From assembly GCF_001311865.1 (NCBI RefSeq), contig NZ_BBCD01000025.1:1-41605 (forward strand): 41,605 nucleotides of DNA. Reading direction: 5' to 3'. The position numbers and the translations under genes are program-made. Under the pieces are notes generated by a model. That model worked only from the letters and a program-made list of their open reading frames with translations, was not told the origin of the DNA and did not search any database. This stretch comes from Piscibacillus salipiscarius JCM 13188 (GTDB lineage: Bacteria; Bacillota; Bacilli; Bacillales; Alkalibacillaceae). Below, piece after piece: positions 1 to 8,900 of the stretch (positions within the stretch are counted from its first letter, which is position 1; every line of letters starts with the position of its first letter).

Positions 1-73
1 TCTACGCATTTTGACTAGGCAAATAACACTCAATATTCGGTTTTATTTAACTATTTTTATTCTGTCCCAGCCT

Positions 74-603
74 CTATTTATTCATTTCCTCAACTTTTAA
101 AATCTTCTTCTGCCCCCATGGTGATAGCGCCACCGTAACAAGCATCTCATCCATAGAATTGTATTTTTCACCAGTTCCGTTTTCAATATAATAACGGTCA
201 ATACCATAAGTAACGTGCCTTATATTCTCGTGATCCTTATACAAGTAGCGAGCTGTCATAACGACTTCACTTCCTTGAGGGTCAAGATTTTTATCCGATG
301 CGGCCTTCACGATGTAAATTCCTCGTTCGTCTGGTTTTAACAATACATTTATGACTTTATTTTGTTTTACATCTTCACTTCCAAACCAATATGGTGGATG
401 AATAGTTTCGATGTCATAATTTAAACGAACATAATCACCATAAAACACATCCCTCGGATCATAGGGTTCAGTTTCTAAATAAATGACATAACCAATTCTT
501 GTGCAACATAATTTAGCCCAGCCATGACCGCTAAAAACAAGACTTGTAGCAAAATAACTATGATAAACAAATTCTTCTTAATCAACTTCAGAAGACGCCT
601 CAT
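74..603 (-). CDS. GDYXXLXY-family protein, frameshifted
   Basis: The protein opens with one hydrophobic membrane segment (MRRLLKLIKKN followed by IIVILLQVLFLAVMAGL) and then carries FYGDYVRLNY, the signature of the GDYXXLXY family (PF14345). The rest would lie outside the membrane. The ATG at 603 follows a good GAAGGTGG ribosome binding site and overlaps the TGA of the DUF2157 gene as ATGA. The reading frame breaks near 491-497: the N-terminal frame stops soon after NYVAQE, and GYVIYLETEPYDPRDVFYGDY continues one base out of phase, so a single missing base explains it. DUF2157 and GDYXXLXY proteins commonly occur as neighbours, as here. The biochemical role of the family is unknown; an envelope function is inferred only from topology. 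Family assignment is firm. Confidence 0.8.
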
Positions 604-1802
604 TCTACACACCACCTTCTCGTTTCTGTCCGGCCATGACTTTTTCGTTTTCTTTCTAATAGGAAACCGATTATAAATAAGATGATTCCGCCGACGAAGA
701 AAAATAACGATTGATTGAGAAAACCCCAAGCGACTTGCATGTAAACTAGGAATGTTGTAATTAGGAAAGTTGCTGTACCGATATGGAACTTCCGATCATC
801 GTGTTTCTGATAGCCATCAAGTAGGGTTGTGATGGAAAATATAAATAAGACTATATAAGCACTTAATTGCGCCCCATCATTTAGCGCAAAAACTGGCAAA
901 AAGATAACCAACTGTAACGATTTTAAGAGATCATAACGGTGATAACTAATAATAGCACCAAAATAATCAGTAAAAGCAACACAATATAATATACAGTGTG
1001 ATGCTCCGGGTTAAACGAAAGTTCCATTAACATTGTCTGAATCAGCACAAAAATAAACATTGCTAATAATGACACTCGCTGAAACGGTTGGCTAATTGGG
1101 TGAGTTTTAATGATTAACCCAACTACATATAGTAATAAAATAAAGAGTCCAAACCAATAAAATTCATTAAGCTGATCAAGCGTAAAGCCTAATAACTGAA
1201 TTAAATAAGCAATAGAAAATATATAAGAAATCATAAGTCGTTTTTGAGTCCAAACAACACTTCCGTATGCGACGATGAATAACGCAAATAGCCACCAATC
1301 AAACGCATGCATATTTGACAAGCCATAAATCGTTCCAGTAGTCACAATGGCTAGACCTGTTAAATAAATCATGATATTTGGGCGACTCGTATAAAGTAAA
1401 AATGCAGCTAGCCCCCATACAATAAAAGCAAACACATTATTCATGGTATAATGATACATCTGTCCCGTTAGGAAAATCCCCGCACCAAAGACCATTAGAG
1501 CAACAATATAGCAAAAGACTCCATATTGAGTTTGCCTTTCTGTTCAAACACATGACCTAACATATAAAAGGCAAATAAAATAAGATGATGACCAGCATGC
1601 GTATTAATTCAGGGATCACCTGCCAATTTGCGGCCACTAAACTTAAACAAGCTAAGCCAATAAATAATGCTGATAGAAAAAACATTAGTGGTAAACGATC
1701 TTGTTGTTGATACCTATTCATGATAGCTGTCCGTTGTTCAGGTCTAATGATTCCTTCATTAACCCACTTCTCCGACTCACCTAATAACCATTTACGTTTC
1801 AT
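600..1802 (-). CDS. DUF2157 multispanning membrane protein, frameshifted
   Basis: The N-terminal 80 residues (MKRKWLLGESEKWVNEGIIRPEQRTAIMNRY, then a hydrophobic span starting LPLMFFLSALFIGLACLSL) are a typical DUF2157 start: a short cytosolic helical segment followed by the first membrane span. The remainder is almost wholly hydrophobic, with about a dozen predicted spans, and ends in a basic tail. Reading-frame breaks near 1560, 1500 and 915 split it into three pieces, but membrane protein sequence continues through each. Its ATG at 1802 abuts the stop of the DUF418 gene, and its TGA overlaps the GDYXXLXY start, so all three look co-transcribed. Function is unknown. Confidence 0.78.
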
Positions 1803-2975
1803 TTAATCACCCTTTTTAATAAACCGCTGGCGCTGACCATAGGTTAATGAACGATACAGCCACTCGAACGGCCCGTAATGAAACCTTTTAATATACCAAC
1901 TGCTAAATAACAATTGAAAACTATAAATAACCAAAGCGATGATTACAAGAGTAAATGCATGAAGTTTTCCATACAAATTAAGTCCTATTCCATAAAATAT
2001 GAAAATACTAAATAAGGATTGCATTAAATAATTGGATAGAGATAATCTACCAACATTGGATAGTATTCTTTTAATCATTTGAGCATTCCTGCTATTAAAA
2101 AATAATAATGCAGTTAAGAGGTACACCACACTTAACGCCGAACCACCAATGGTATCCTGTACACTCTCGAACCAAAGCGGGTTGCCAAATAGATACGGGC
2201 TGACTTTAATCGTAATAAATAATAGAAATGAAAACATCAACCACTGTTTAATACTAGAAGAATGATCATCCGGTGACTGAAGCCATCCCCTTTTTTGTAA
2301 AAACATACCTAATAGAAACAGCGGTAGAATATTAAAAAGTGAAAAGACCCACATAAAAGGATCATTCGAATACTTCCAGTCTGCTAAATTTTGTTTCATC
2401 ACGTCTTGTAAATTCCCTGTATAGTGATCATAAGACACTTGAATGCCAGCTTCACTTACACTCATTTGTTCTAATTGTTCTCGAACTGGAAATGATATAA
2501 GCACCAAAATGGTAGCGCCAATTAATAATAGTGATAAAGACCATTTCAGAAGGCTTAGACTAGGTTTCTTAATAAATAGTAAACTCAACAAACCGATTAC
2601 CCCGTATGTAAGTAAAATATCACCGTACCAAATAAATAAACCATGAATAAGACCTAAGCTTGCTAAAATTAGCATTCTTCGTTTTAAAACTGTCATTGCA
2701 TTATTTCCTTGAGCATGAAGGCGTTCATACATCATATAAATACCGATTCCAAACAGCATTGAAAACAATGGGTAAAAACTCGCCTGTGCAAATATGTCAA
2801 TAAAACCTAGCGTAATTGCATCAAAACCGTTACTATAAAAATCCCTTAAACCTCCATACATAAAATGCGGTGAATGAAAGCTAAGTAAATTTACTAATAA
2901 AATCCCAAATAACGAAAATCCCCTTATAGCATCAATTGACTCATTTCGTTTTCTAGTTGGACTAACTGGTTCCAT
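1803..2975 (-). CDS. DUF418 domain membrane protein (YeiB-like)
   Basis: An intact 390-residue membrane protein. It begins with RNESIDAIRGFSLFGILLVN, the conserved opening of DUF418/YeiB-type proteins, followed by about ten hydrophobic spans. The C-terminal region (SNYLMQSLFSIFIFYGIGL ... GPFEWLYRSLTYGQ) is the diagnostic DUF418 block. The start has a clear AAAGAGGTGA ribosome binding site. It is the first gene of a three-gene membrane operon with DUF2157 and GDYXXLXY. DUF418 proteins are related to membrane acyltransferase-like folds, but no substrate is established; a transport or lipid-modifying role would be speculation. Confidence 0.88.
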   Translation of the reverse strand: MEPVSPTRKRNESIDAIRGFSLFGILLVNLLSFHSPHFMYGGLRDFYSNGFDAITLGFIDIFAQASFYPLFSMLFGIGIYMMYERLHAQGNNAMTVLKRRMLILASLGLIHGLFIWYGDILLTYGVIGLLSLLFIKKPSLSLLKWSLSLLLIGATILVLISFPVREQLEQMSVSEAGIQVSYDHYTGNLQDVMKQNLADWKYSNDPFMWVFSLFNILPLFLLGMFLQKRGWLQSPDDHSSSIKQWLMFSFLLFITIKVSPYLFGNPLWFESVQDTIGGSALSVVYLLTALLFFNSRNAQMIKRILSNVGRLSLSNYLMQSLFSIFIFYGIGLNLYGKLHAFTLVIIALVIYSFQLLFSSWYIKRFHYGPFEWLYRSLTYGQRQRFIKKGD

Positions 2976-3029
2976 TAAACGTCACCTCTTTCCAAATATT
3001 ATAACAAATGATTCAACTAGTTCCTTATA

Positions 3030-3057
3030 ACAATTCTCTTTTTCCATTCATATATTA
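3030..3057 (+). promoter_or_regulatory. Putative sigma-K promoter of gerP operon
   Basis: CATATATTA at 3049-3057 fits the sigma-K -10 pattern CATAnnnTA, with AC at 3030-3031 seventeen bases upstream (sigma-K -35 is a minimal AC). gerP operons in Bacillus are expressed in the mother cell under sigma-K, which supports the reading. The match is by eye. Confidence 0.55.
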
Positions 3058-3077
3058 AGTTGAAAGGGGTTAACACA

Positions 3078-3278
3078 ATGACTGCATTCGTTGGAGCTGT
3101 TAAAGTAAATTCTGTTTCATCTTCTGGCGTTTTTCATATCGGTGATGCTTATTACCTTCAACCAATAAGTTCAGCAAAAACGTATGCTGGTGGTGGCTCA
3201 TTTAATACTGGCGATGGCATTCGTGTTCAATTAGGGCAATCAGATACGATTGTTTATGATCAAGATCAAATCGATTAA
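3078..3278 (+). CDS. gerPA: Spore germination protein GerPA
   Basis: A 66-residue member of the GerPA/GerPF family (PF10676): MTAFVGAVKVNSVSSSGVF, a GDAYYLQPISSAKTYAGGGS block and FNTGDG. This pattern (NS-x-G-x-GD-x-x-P-x-S-x-K-T-GSG-x-NTGD) is shared with GerPF at the operon's end. GerP proteins assemble in the inner spore coat and let germinants pass to the inner-membrane receptors. An in-frame upstream codon at 3060 exists, but the ATG at 3078 has the AAAGGGG ribosome binding site and matches the family length. First gene of the six-gene operon. Confidence 0.88.
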   Translation: MTAFVGAVKVNSVSSSGVFHIGDAYYLQPISSAKTYAGGGSFNTGDGIRVQLGQSDTIVYDQDQID

Positions 3279-3291
3279 TGAGGTGTCAGAA

Positions 3292-3505
3292 ATGGGGTTA
3301 ACGATACACCAACAAATCTATATTCAATTTTTTAAAAGTTGGGTCCATTACTAATTCTTCTGTTCTTCAAGTGGGTAGTTCTGGTTCGATTCAAGCAGTA
3401 GCCAATGCTTATAATACTGGTGAATTCACAGGGCCTGCAGAAGAAGCTGAGCCTGAAGGTGAAAGTTCGACGATAGAAATGCCCTTCATACCTTTCACTA
3501 ATTAG
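3292..3505 (+). CDS. gerPB: Spore germination protein GerPB, frameshifted
   Basis: The start reads MGLTIHQQIYIQF and then stops early, but one base out of phase the sequence continues VGSITNSSVLQVGSSGSIQA, NTGEFTGPAEE and ends IPFTN. That is the GerPB pattern (IHQ-I-F-LKIGSITNSSVLQIGS-GSI). Removing one T from the six-T run just before AAAAG (about 3331-3336) restores a 70-residue protein, close to the usual GerPB length. GAGGTG at 3280-3285 is the ribosome binding site. It is placed between gerPA and gerPC as in Bacillus. Almost certainly a functional gene with a homopolymer read error. Confidence 0.85.
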
Positions 3506-3549
3506 GCGTTAGCACATAAATTATTAGTAAAGCGTAAGGAGGAGTTAGT

Positions 3550-4136
3550 ATGGAGCAAATACAGTCACTTTGGCAACAATTAGCTTACTTAGAGCAAAAA
3601 ATCAATCAACAATCTGCATTAATTAACCAGTTAAATGAAAAAATAGATCAATTAATTGAACAGCAAAATAAATCAAATAGAGTAGCTGAAACGATCGAAT
3701 ATAATTTTGAACAGCTTAAAATTGAAACGCTTGAAGGCACTCTAAATATTGGTCTAACTCCTCACGAAGACTTACCTTTTGAACAACTCGATTTACCAAC
3801 AGAAACATCTGAGGAAACTTTAACCCCTATGGAACAGCAGGTTTACAATCAGCTAATTCCTTTTATTAGAAAGGACCTTCCAGAATCTCTAAGTCAATTT
3901 GCCAACGAAAATGAGATTGAACTCGATCAAAAACAAAGCTTTTTATTATTCAAGATATAATAAAACAACTGCCTAAACGCATTAAAGAGCACACAGCTAG
4001 CATGGAACAAAATGGAAGAATGATTATTGATCGTGAAAAAATACCTGCTCTAATTAAGCATATTCAAAAAGAAGTCACTCAAGGAGTCGATCTCTTTTTA
4101 AAACAATTAAAGGAGAATGACGAAGATGAACGTTAA
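3550..4136 (+). CDS. gerPC: Spore germination protein GerPC, frameshifted
   Basis: A GerPC-like protein of about 195 residues. It starts with a strong coiled coil (LWQQLAYLEQKINQQSALINQLNEKIDQL), continues with IEYNFEQLKIETLEGTLNIGLTP, and ends with a charged helical tail (VTQGVDLFLKQLKENDEDER). The frame breaks at the T run 3940-3944; one additional T gives SFFIIQDIIKQLPKRI and reads through to the TAA at 4134. AAGGAGG at 3537-3543 precedes the ATG. The 3' end overlaps gerPD by 11 bases, suggesting translational coupling. GerPC is one of the larger coat-permeability proteins. Confidence 0.87.
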
Positions 4137-4314
4137 TATATATAATGATGAACTTAGCGTGCAGCATATTGATGTGGACGGTGTCTCAACCTCATCCTTA
4201 TTTATCATAGGAGACATCGAACATCTTCAATTAGCATCACGCTTTGACACACCACCTGAATCCTATGTTTTTGAGAATGTATTTCCGTTTGGACCTGTCA
4301 GTGGTGGAACCTAA
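4126..4314 (+). CDS. gerPD: Spore germination protein GerPD
   Basis: A 62-residue protein, MNVNIYNDELSVQHIDVDGV then SSLFIIGDIEHLQLASRFDTPPESY, matching GerPD (short protein with a GVSSSSVFLIGD-like core and DTPPES). The ATG at 4126 is preferred over the in-frame ATG at 4117 because AAAGGAG at 4109-4115 is correctly spaced only for the later codon. It overlaps the end of gerPC and is followed directly by gerPE. Intact. Confidence 0.87.
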   Translation: MNVNIYNDELSVQHIDVDGVSTSSLFIIGDIEHLQLASRFDTPPESYVFENVFPFGPVSGGT

Positions 4315-4671
4315 ATGAGAGATTCAAAAGTTGGCAGCCTATATTGTAATTCGATTGAATTTAGCGCCACACTTCAGATTGGTGATAGCACGGGGGTTTA
4401 TCCATTCTCGATTGCGAGAGCTGTACAAAAGGAGAACCCTATATTCATAAAAGATTATATTACAGATGACGAAACCATTATTAAAGAACCACTTCCAAAG
4501 TTCTTAAAACCCGTAAAGATAAACGTGAATAGAACGGGCAATCATCCAATTCGAGTGAAAACGATTCAAACGATTGGGATTACGGGATCATCTGTTCTTC
4601 ATGTAGGCTCTTTCGATCACGGAAAAGCTATTAGTATTGTCAGGCACAAACGAATTTTACAGAACGACTAA
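4315..4671 (+). CDS. gerPE: Spore germination protein GerPE
   Basis: An intact 118-residue protein. MRDSKVGSLYCNSIEFSATLQ followed by IGDS and, near the C-terminus, TIGITGSSVLHVGSFDHGKA are GerPE hallmarks (two GS-x-LQ-IGDS / SS-x-LHVGS-type repeats). Its ATG directly follows the TAA of gerPD, a coupled arrangement. As part of the GerP set it acts in the spore coat to allow germinant access. Confidence 0.88.
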   Translation: MRDSKVGSLYCNSIEFSATLQIGDSTGVYPFSIARAVQKENPIFIKDYITDDETIIKEPLPKFLKPVKINVNRTGNHPIRVKTIQTIGITGSSVLHVGSFDHGKAISIVRHKRILQND

Positions 4672-4709
4672 AAGGCTTTATATAACTAAACTGTTAAGTA
4701 GGTGAAAAC

Positions 4710-4928
4710 ATGCCTTCTATTGTAGGGCCATTAAAAATAAACAGTGTCGGCGGTGGGACTGTAAACTTTGGCGATGCATTCTATATAGCACCCAAAAGTT
4801 CAGGAAAAACGAATGCCGGCTCTGGTTCATTAAATACAGGTGATTTTATATGCACCAATAATTTATTAAGTTCAACCAATCCATTTGACCCCGATGTCAA
4901 TGACCAAAATGTCGCAGGCAATGCGTAA
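4710..4928 (+). CDS. gerPF: Spore germination protein GerPF
   Basis: A 72-residue protein, MPSIVGPLKINSVGGGTVNF, then GDAFYIAPKSSGKTNAGSGS, LNTGDF and FDPDVNDQNVAGNA, a near-canonical GerPF. It shares its fold family with GerPA at the other end of the operon. The start follows AGGTGAAAAC. A strong terminator lies just downstream, closing the operon. Confidence 0.92.
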   Translation: MPSIVGPLKINSVGGGTVNFGDAFYIAPKSSGKTNAGSGSLNTGDFICTNNLLSSTNPFDPDVNDQNVAGNA

Positions 4929-4932
4929 AGTT

Positions 4933-4969
4933 GCACGCTCATGTGAGAAATGAGCGTGCTTCATTTTTT
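4933..4969 (+). terminator. Rho-independent terminator of gerP operon
   Basis: A perfect 10-bp stem GCACGCTCAT / ATGAGCGTGC with a 7-base loop, followed by a T run at 4964-4969, five bases after the gerPF stop codon. Confidence 0.88.
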
Positions 4970-5022
4970 AAAAGGAAATTAGGGGTTAAGCTCGAATTAA
5001 GTAATAAAGGAGATGATCAATT

Positions 5023-5139
5023 ATGCGCACTATTCAGGATATAAAACCTTACTTTAGACAACTTAATCGGGAATTAAGCAATAAAGTTAAGATTGACACA
5101 GATGAGAAGACTTTGAATTTAGTCTTACAATTAATATAA
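5023..5139 (+). CDS. Small ORF of unknown function (38 aa)
   Basis: ATG at 5023 lies seven bases after an exceptionally strong ribosome binding site, AAAGGAGATGATC, almost fully complementary to the 16S tail. The 38-residue product starts MRTIQDIKPYFRQLNRELSN, is charged and probably helical, with no signal peptide, membrane span or cysteine. It sits between the gerPF terminator and a long bidirectional terminator, so it would be a separate transcript. I do not recognise it. In B. subtilis a small Spo0E-like gene (yisI) lies beside gerP, but the SQELD motif of that family is absent here. It may be a real small protein, a truncated gene or chance. Confidence 0.4.
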   Translation: MRTIQDIKPYFRQLNRELSNKVKIDTDEKTLNLVLQLI

Positions 5140-5180
5140 AAAACAGTTCAATTTTGGTAAATCCAAAATTGAACTGTTTT
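5138..5180. terminator. Bidirectional terminator between small ORF and addA
   Basis: An 18-bp perfect stem AAAACAGTTCAATTTTGG (5140-5157) / CCAAAATTGAACTGTTTT (5163-5180) with loop TAAAT. A and T runs at the two ends make it usable on both strands; addA ends two bases away on the minus strand. Confidence 0.88.
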
Positions 5181-5181
5181 A

Positions 5182-8100
5182 TTAATGTTCTAGAAGTAGC
5201 CCTCTTTCAAAGAAGTAAAGATAAACATGCTGTAGTTCAACCCCCCAAATGGTTTCAACTGCACGTTTGTATAGATCGACTTGAACAGCGTAACGTTCTT
5301 CTAATTCCGAAACCTTTTGATCAGTCAATTCGCCAAAAATAGAATCTGTTTTGTAATCTAATAAATACCAACCGTCCTCGTTTTCAAAGAGGCAGTCGAT
5401 CACACCTTGTATAATAACCGATTCTTCTCCGGGATCATTCCAATCCGGATAAACCTCTGAGGCCGGGAGTTCCATCGTAAACGGTAGCTCTCGTTTAATA
5501 TTTTTTGATAAAGTTAGCTTTTGTCCAATTGGATGTTTCAAGAAAGAAAGGATCGCATCATAGTCAATAACTTCTGCCTCTTCCTCTCGTAAGATTTCTT
5601 TTAAAACTAAACCGTCTACAAATTCAATTAAACTTACTTTCGTCCATTCTCTTCTGAACGGTAAATGCTGCATTACGGTATGCATGGCACTACCAATTTC
5701 AGTAGCTGTAAGTTTTTTAGAATCCTTCTGCATAAAACGTGGTCGTTGGAACCTCATTTTTGGCTGATTCTTAACTAATTCTGTACTACTATAATCATCT
5801 GGAACTTGCCTTAAACGTTTTAACTCCGTAACAGTTTGTTTTGCCCGGCGATAGGCTGCTCCCTGATGCTGGTACACATAGTTTAAACGGCGGTCCACTT
5901 CTTCGTAATGATTTGATTTAGTTTGAATATGTGAAGTGTTCCACTCTTCAATAACCTGTTGTAATTCATCATTACGTTTTACCGTAATCCATTCGGGTTC
6001 CATATAATGACTCGCATGCTGCACGTGAATCTTCCACTTTGAATCATCTTGCCTAATAGTAGAAGGTACAGTTGAGTGAACTGGATTTATTTGAATTGGT
6101 TCAGCCAGCTCATGCCTTACCAGAGCGGTGCCAATCCAGTTTAAATACGTCGCTTGATCTGTTCGAATGTGTGGTGGTAACACCCACTCTAAATGGGATG
6201 ACACTTCATTCCACTTGGCTAAACGTTTATCAAAATCTTTTACCGTGCCGACAATGGTTAGTTTTTCTTTCGCACGCGTTAAGGCAACATAAAGAATACG
6301 CATTTCTTCAGCTAACATTTCGCGTTTTAATGCTACTTTAATCGCTTCAAAAGGAAACGATGTAAACATTAAACGTTTATCAACATCCATATACTTGGGC
6401 CCAAAACCATGGTCTTTATGAAGCAAGTACTGAGACTTAAAATCCATTTCATTAAATCCTTTGTCGGCAGCACCTAAGATCACAACAGGAAACTCAAGAC
6501 CTTTACTTTTATGAATTGTCATCATTCGTACGACATCTTCCTGCTCACCTAGTGCACGAGCTGATGCTAAATCCTCTCCCCGTTCTTCCATTCGTTCTAT
6601 AAATCTTAAAAATCGATATAAACCTCGATATGACGTACTTTCATACGAACGGGCGCGATCGTACAAAGCTCTTAGGTTTGCTTGTCGCTGCTTGCCGCCA
6701 GGTGTTCCCCCAACAAACTCAAAGTAACCAGTATCACGGTAAATCCGCCAAATAAGTTTGGATAAGGCGCCATACCGTGCTTCTTCACGCCATGATTCAA
6801 ACATATGCATAAAGGCTTCGAGTTTACGTATCACGAGTTCGTTTTCACCAATACGGATATAATTTTTCATCGCCACGTAATAAGGCTGGTTCTTACCGTG
6901 AAGGCGTATATTAGCTAAATCATCTTCAGATAAACCAACTATAGGCGATTTAAGCACACTTGCAAGTGGAATGTCTTGCTGAGGATTATCAATTGTTTTC
7001 AAGACATTTAGCATAATCTGTACTTCCATCGCCTCAAGGTAACCTGATGAAATATCCGCATAAACAGGAATACCCAATTGTTTTAACTCTTCAACAATAA
7101 CACTTGCCCACGTCATGGACCGCATTAAGATGACAATGTCTCGGTATTGAAGATTTCGGATTTGTTCAGTTTCTTTGTCGATGACTTGCATAGGGTTGTC
7201 GTCTTTAGTTCCAATCCACCTCTGAATCTTTTCAGCATATGCTCGTGCTTCGAGCTGAGCTTTCTCAATATACTTCCATTCATCTGAAACGGCGTCATCT
7301 TCTAACTCATCTTGCGTAATAATGTGAAGCTCCGTATCAACATCACTCGTGGTTAGTTGTTCATAAACCTGATTACTATAAATGAGTTCTGCATCCTTGT
7401 CATAAACCATTTCCCCTACTTGCTCATCAAGTAACTGCCGAAAAATATAGTTCGTGGAATCTAATACTTCTTTACGGCTACGGAAATTTCTTGCAAGGTC
7501 AATTCTTAGAGATGGATCCTCTTCTAATTTAAAATGACGATACTTGTTCATAAATAACGTAGGTTCGGCGTGTCTAAAGCGATAAATACTTTGCTTTACA
7601 TCACCCACCATGAACAAGTTTCCTGCTTGTTCACCTTGTGTGACCAATTGCAAAATGGTTTCTTGCACTAATTGGTATCTTGATATTCATCTATTAGCAC
7701 TTCTTTAAATTGATGTTGGAACTGCTTGGCAACTGCCGACCCTGTTAAATGTTCAGGTGTTGCTTTATCATCTAGTAAAATTTCTAAGCAGTAATGCTCT
7801 AAGTCGGAGAAGTCAACCATCGCCTGATTCTTCTTAGCCTGCTGGAATTGTTTATGAAACTGTTTAACCAATACAACTAATTGATCGATTAGTGGCTTAA
7901 GTTGGTGTAAATCAGTCATTAACGAACTAGATTGACGATTAAACCAACGTTCGTTTAATTTCTTCACGCGTTCCTTATAACGGTTTCGAATGTCTTTGAC
8001 TGCTTCTTTTAACGTTTCGTCGCATTCTACTTTCTTCCTAGAGAGAGCTCCGAATTTCTCATTCCGTTTTGCGACCCCGCGCAGATCGTCCCAAGGTGCA

Positions 8101-8900
8101 CCTACATATTCCATAACCTGTTCTATCTGCTCTTTATCTTCTAAAATAGTTGGCACGTAATGCTCAGGTCCCCCAACATCTTGCGCTAGATCAAGAGCTT
8201 GATTGACATCAAATAACATTGCCTGTAGATTTTCTTTAATATCTTCACGTACAATTGGCATCCATGGCAAATCATCTAACGTCGCATCTTCATTTAAGTT
8301 ATATGTTTGTTGGACTTGCTCTAGCCATTCATAAGGCCAAGGATTTTGCATCGCAAACTCATACATTTTCAAAACGAGTGTTTCAACTTTTGCATCATCT
8401 CGGTCATTTGAAAAACTGTCGACAAAGCGAAAGAATGCTTCTTGCTCTTCTCCTTCTTTTCCATACCACTCTTCAAAAACCTCTTGAATAATATCATTTC
8501 TTAAAAGTTCTGCTTCGGTGTCATCTAAAATGCGAAAACTTGGATCTAAATCCAATTGATAGCTATATTTTCTAACGACATCCATACAAAACGAGTGAAG
8601 AGTTGAAATGTTCGCACGTTGCAGCAAAGACAATTGTTTTTTGAGATGGAGCGAATTAGGGTTGCTTTGCAGTGCTTTTTCAATCGCCGCACCAACGCGA
8701 GTTCTCATCTCCTGTGCTGCTGCATTCGTAAAGGTTACCACTAACATTTCATCAATATTATAAGGTTCCTCCTCGCGTAACATTTTCTGAATGATTCGTT
8801 CTACTAAGACAGCCGTTTTTCCGGAACCAGCAGCTGCTGCAACTAGTATATCCTTTCCATCTTCATAAATCGCAAGTTCCTGCTCCTGAGTCCACTTCAT
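5182..8900 (-). CDS. addA: Helicase-nuclease subunit AddA, frameshifted
   Basis: A protein of about 1239 residues, the usual AddA length. It is the UvrD-like motor and one nuclease of the AddAB complex, which resects double-strand ends and loads RecA at Chi sites. Visible motifs: Walker A AAAAGSGKTAVL (about residues 17-28), TLHSFC, Walker B LIDEYQDTN (about 402-410), GDVKQSIYRFR, TIHKSKGLEFP, RILYVALTRAKEKL and a C-terminal RecB-type nuclease site GVIDCLF...LLDYKTDS. The frame breaks at about 7668-7672, directly after EYQDTN; one additional T gives EYQDTNLVQETILQLV, so the enzyme is probably intact. The ATG abuts the addB stop and its GGAGGAG ribosome binding site lies inside addB, showing tight coupling. 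Confidence 0.95.

Noticed and set aside
5023..5139. Spo0E/YisI-like aspartyl phosphatase
   Set aside because: The SQELD signature is absent and the sequence does not fit the two-helix pattern.
7668..7672. AddA encoded as two separate polypeptides
   Set aside because: The break falls directly after the Walker B motif and one missing base restores perfect family sequence; it follows the window-wide error pattern.
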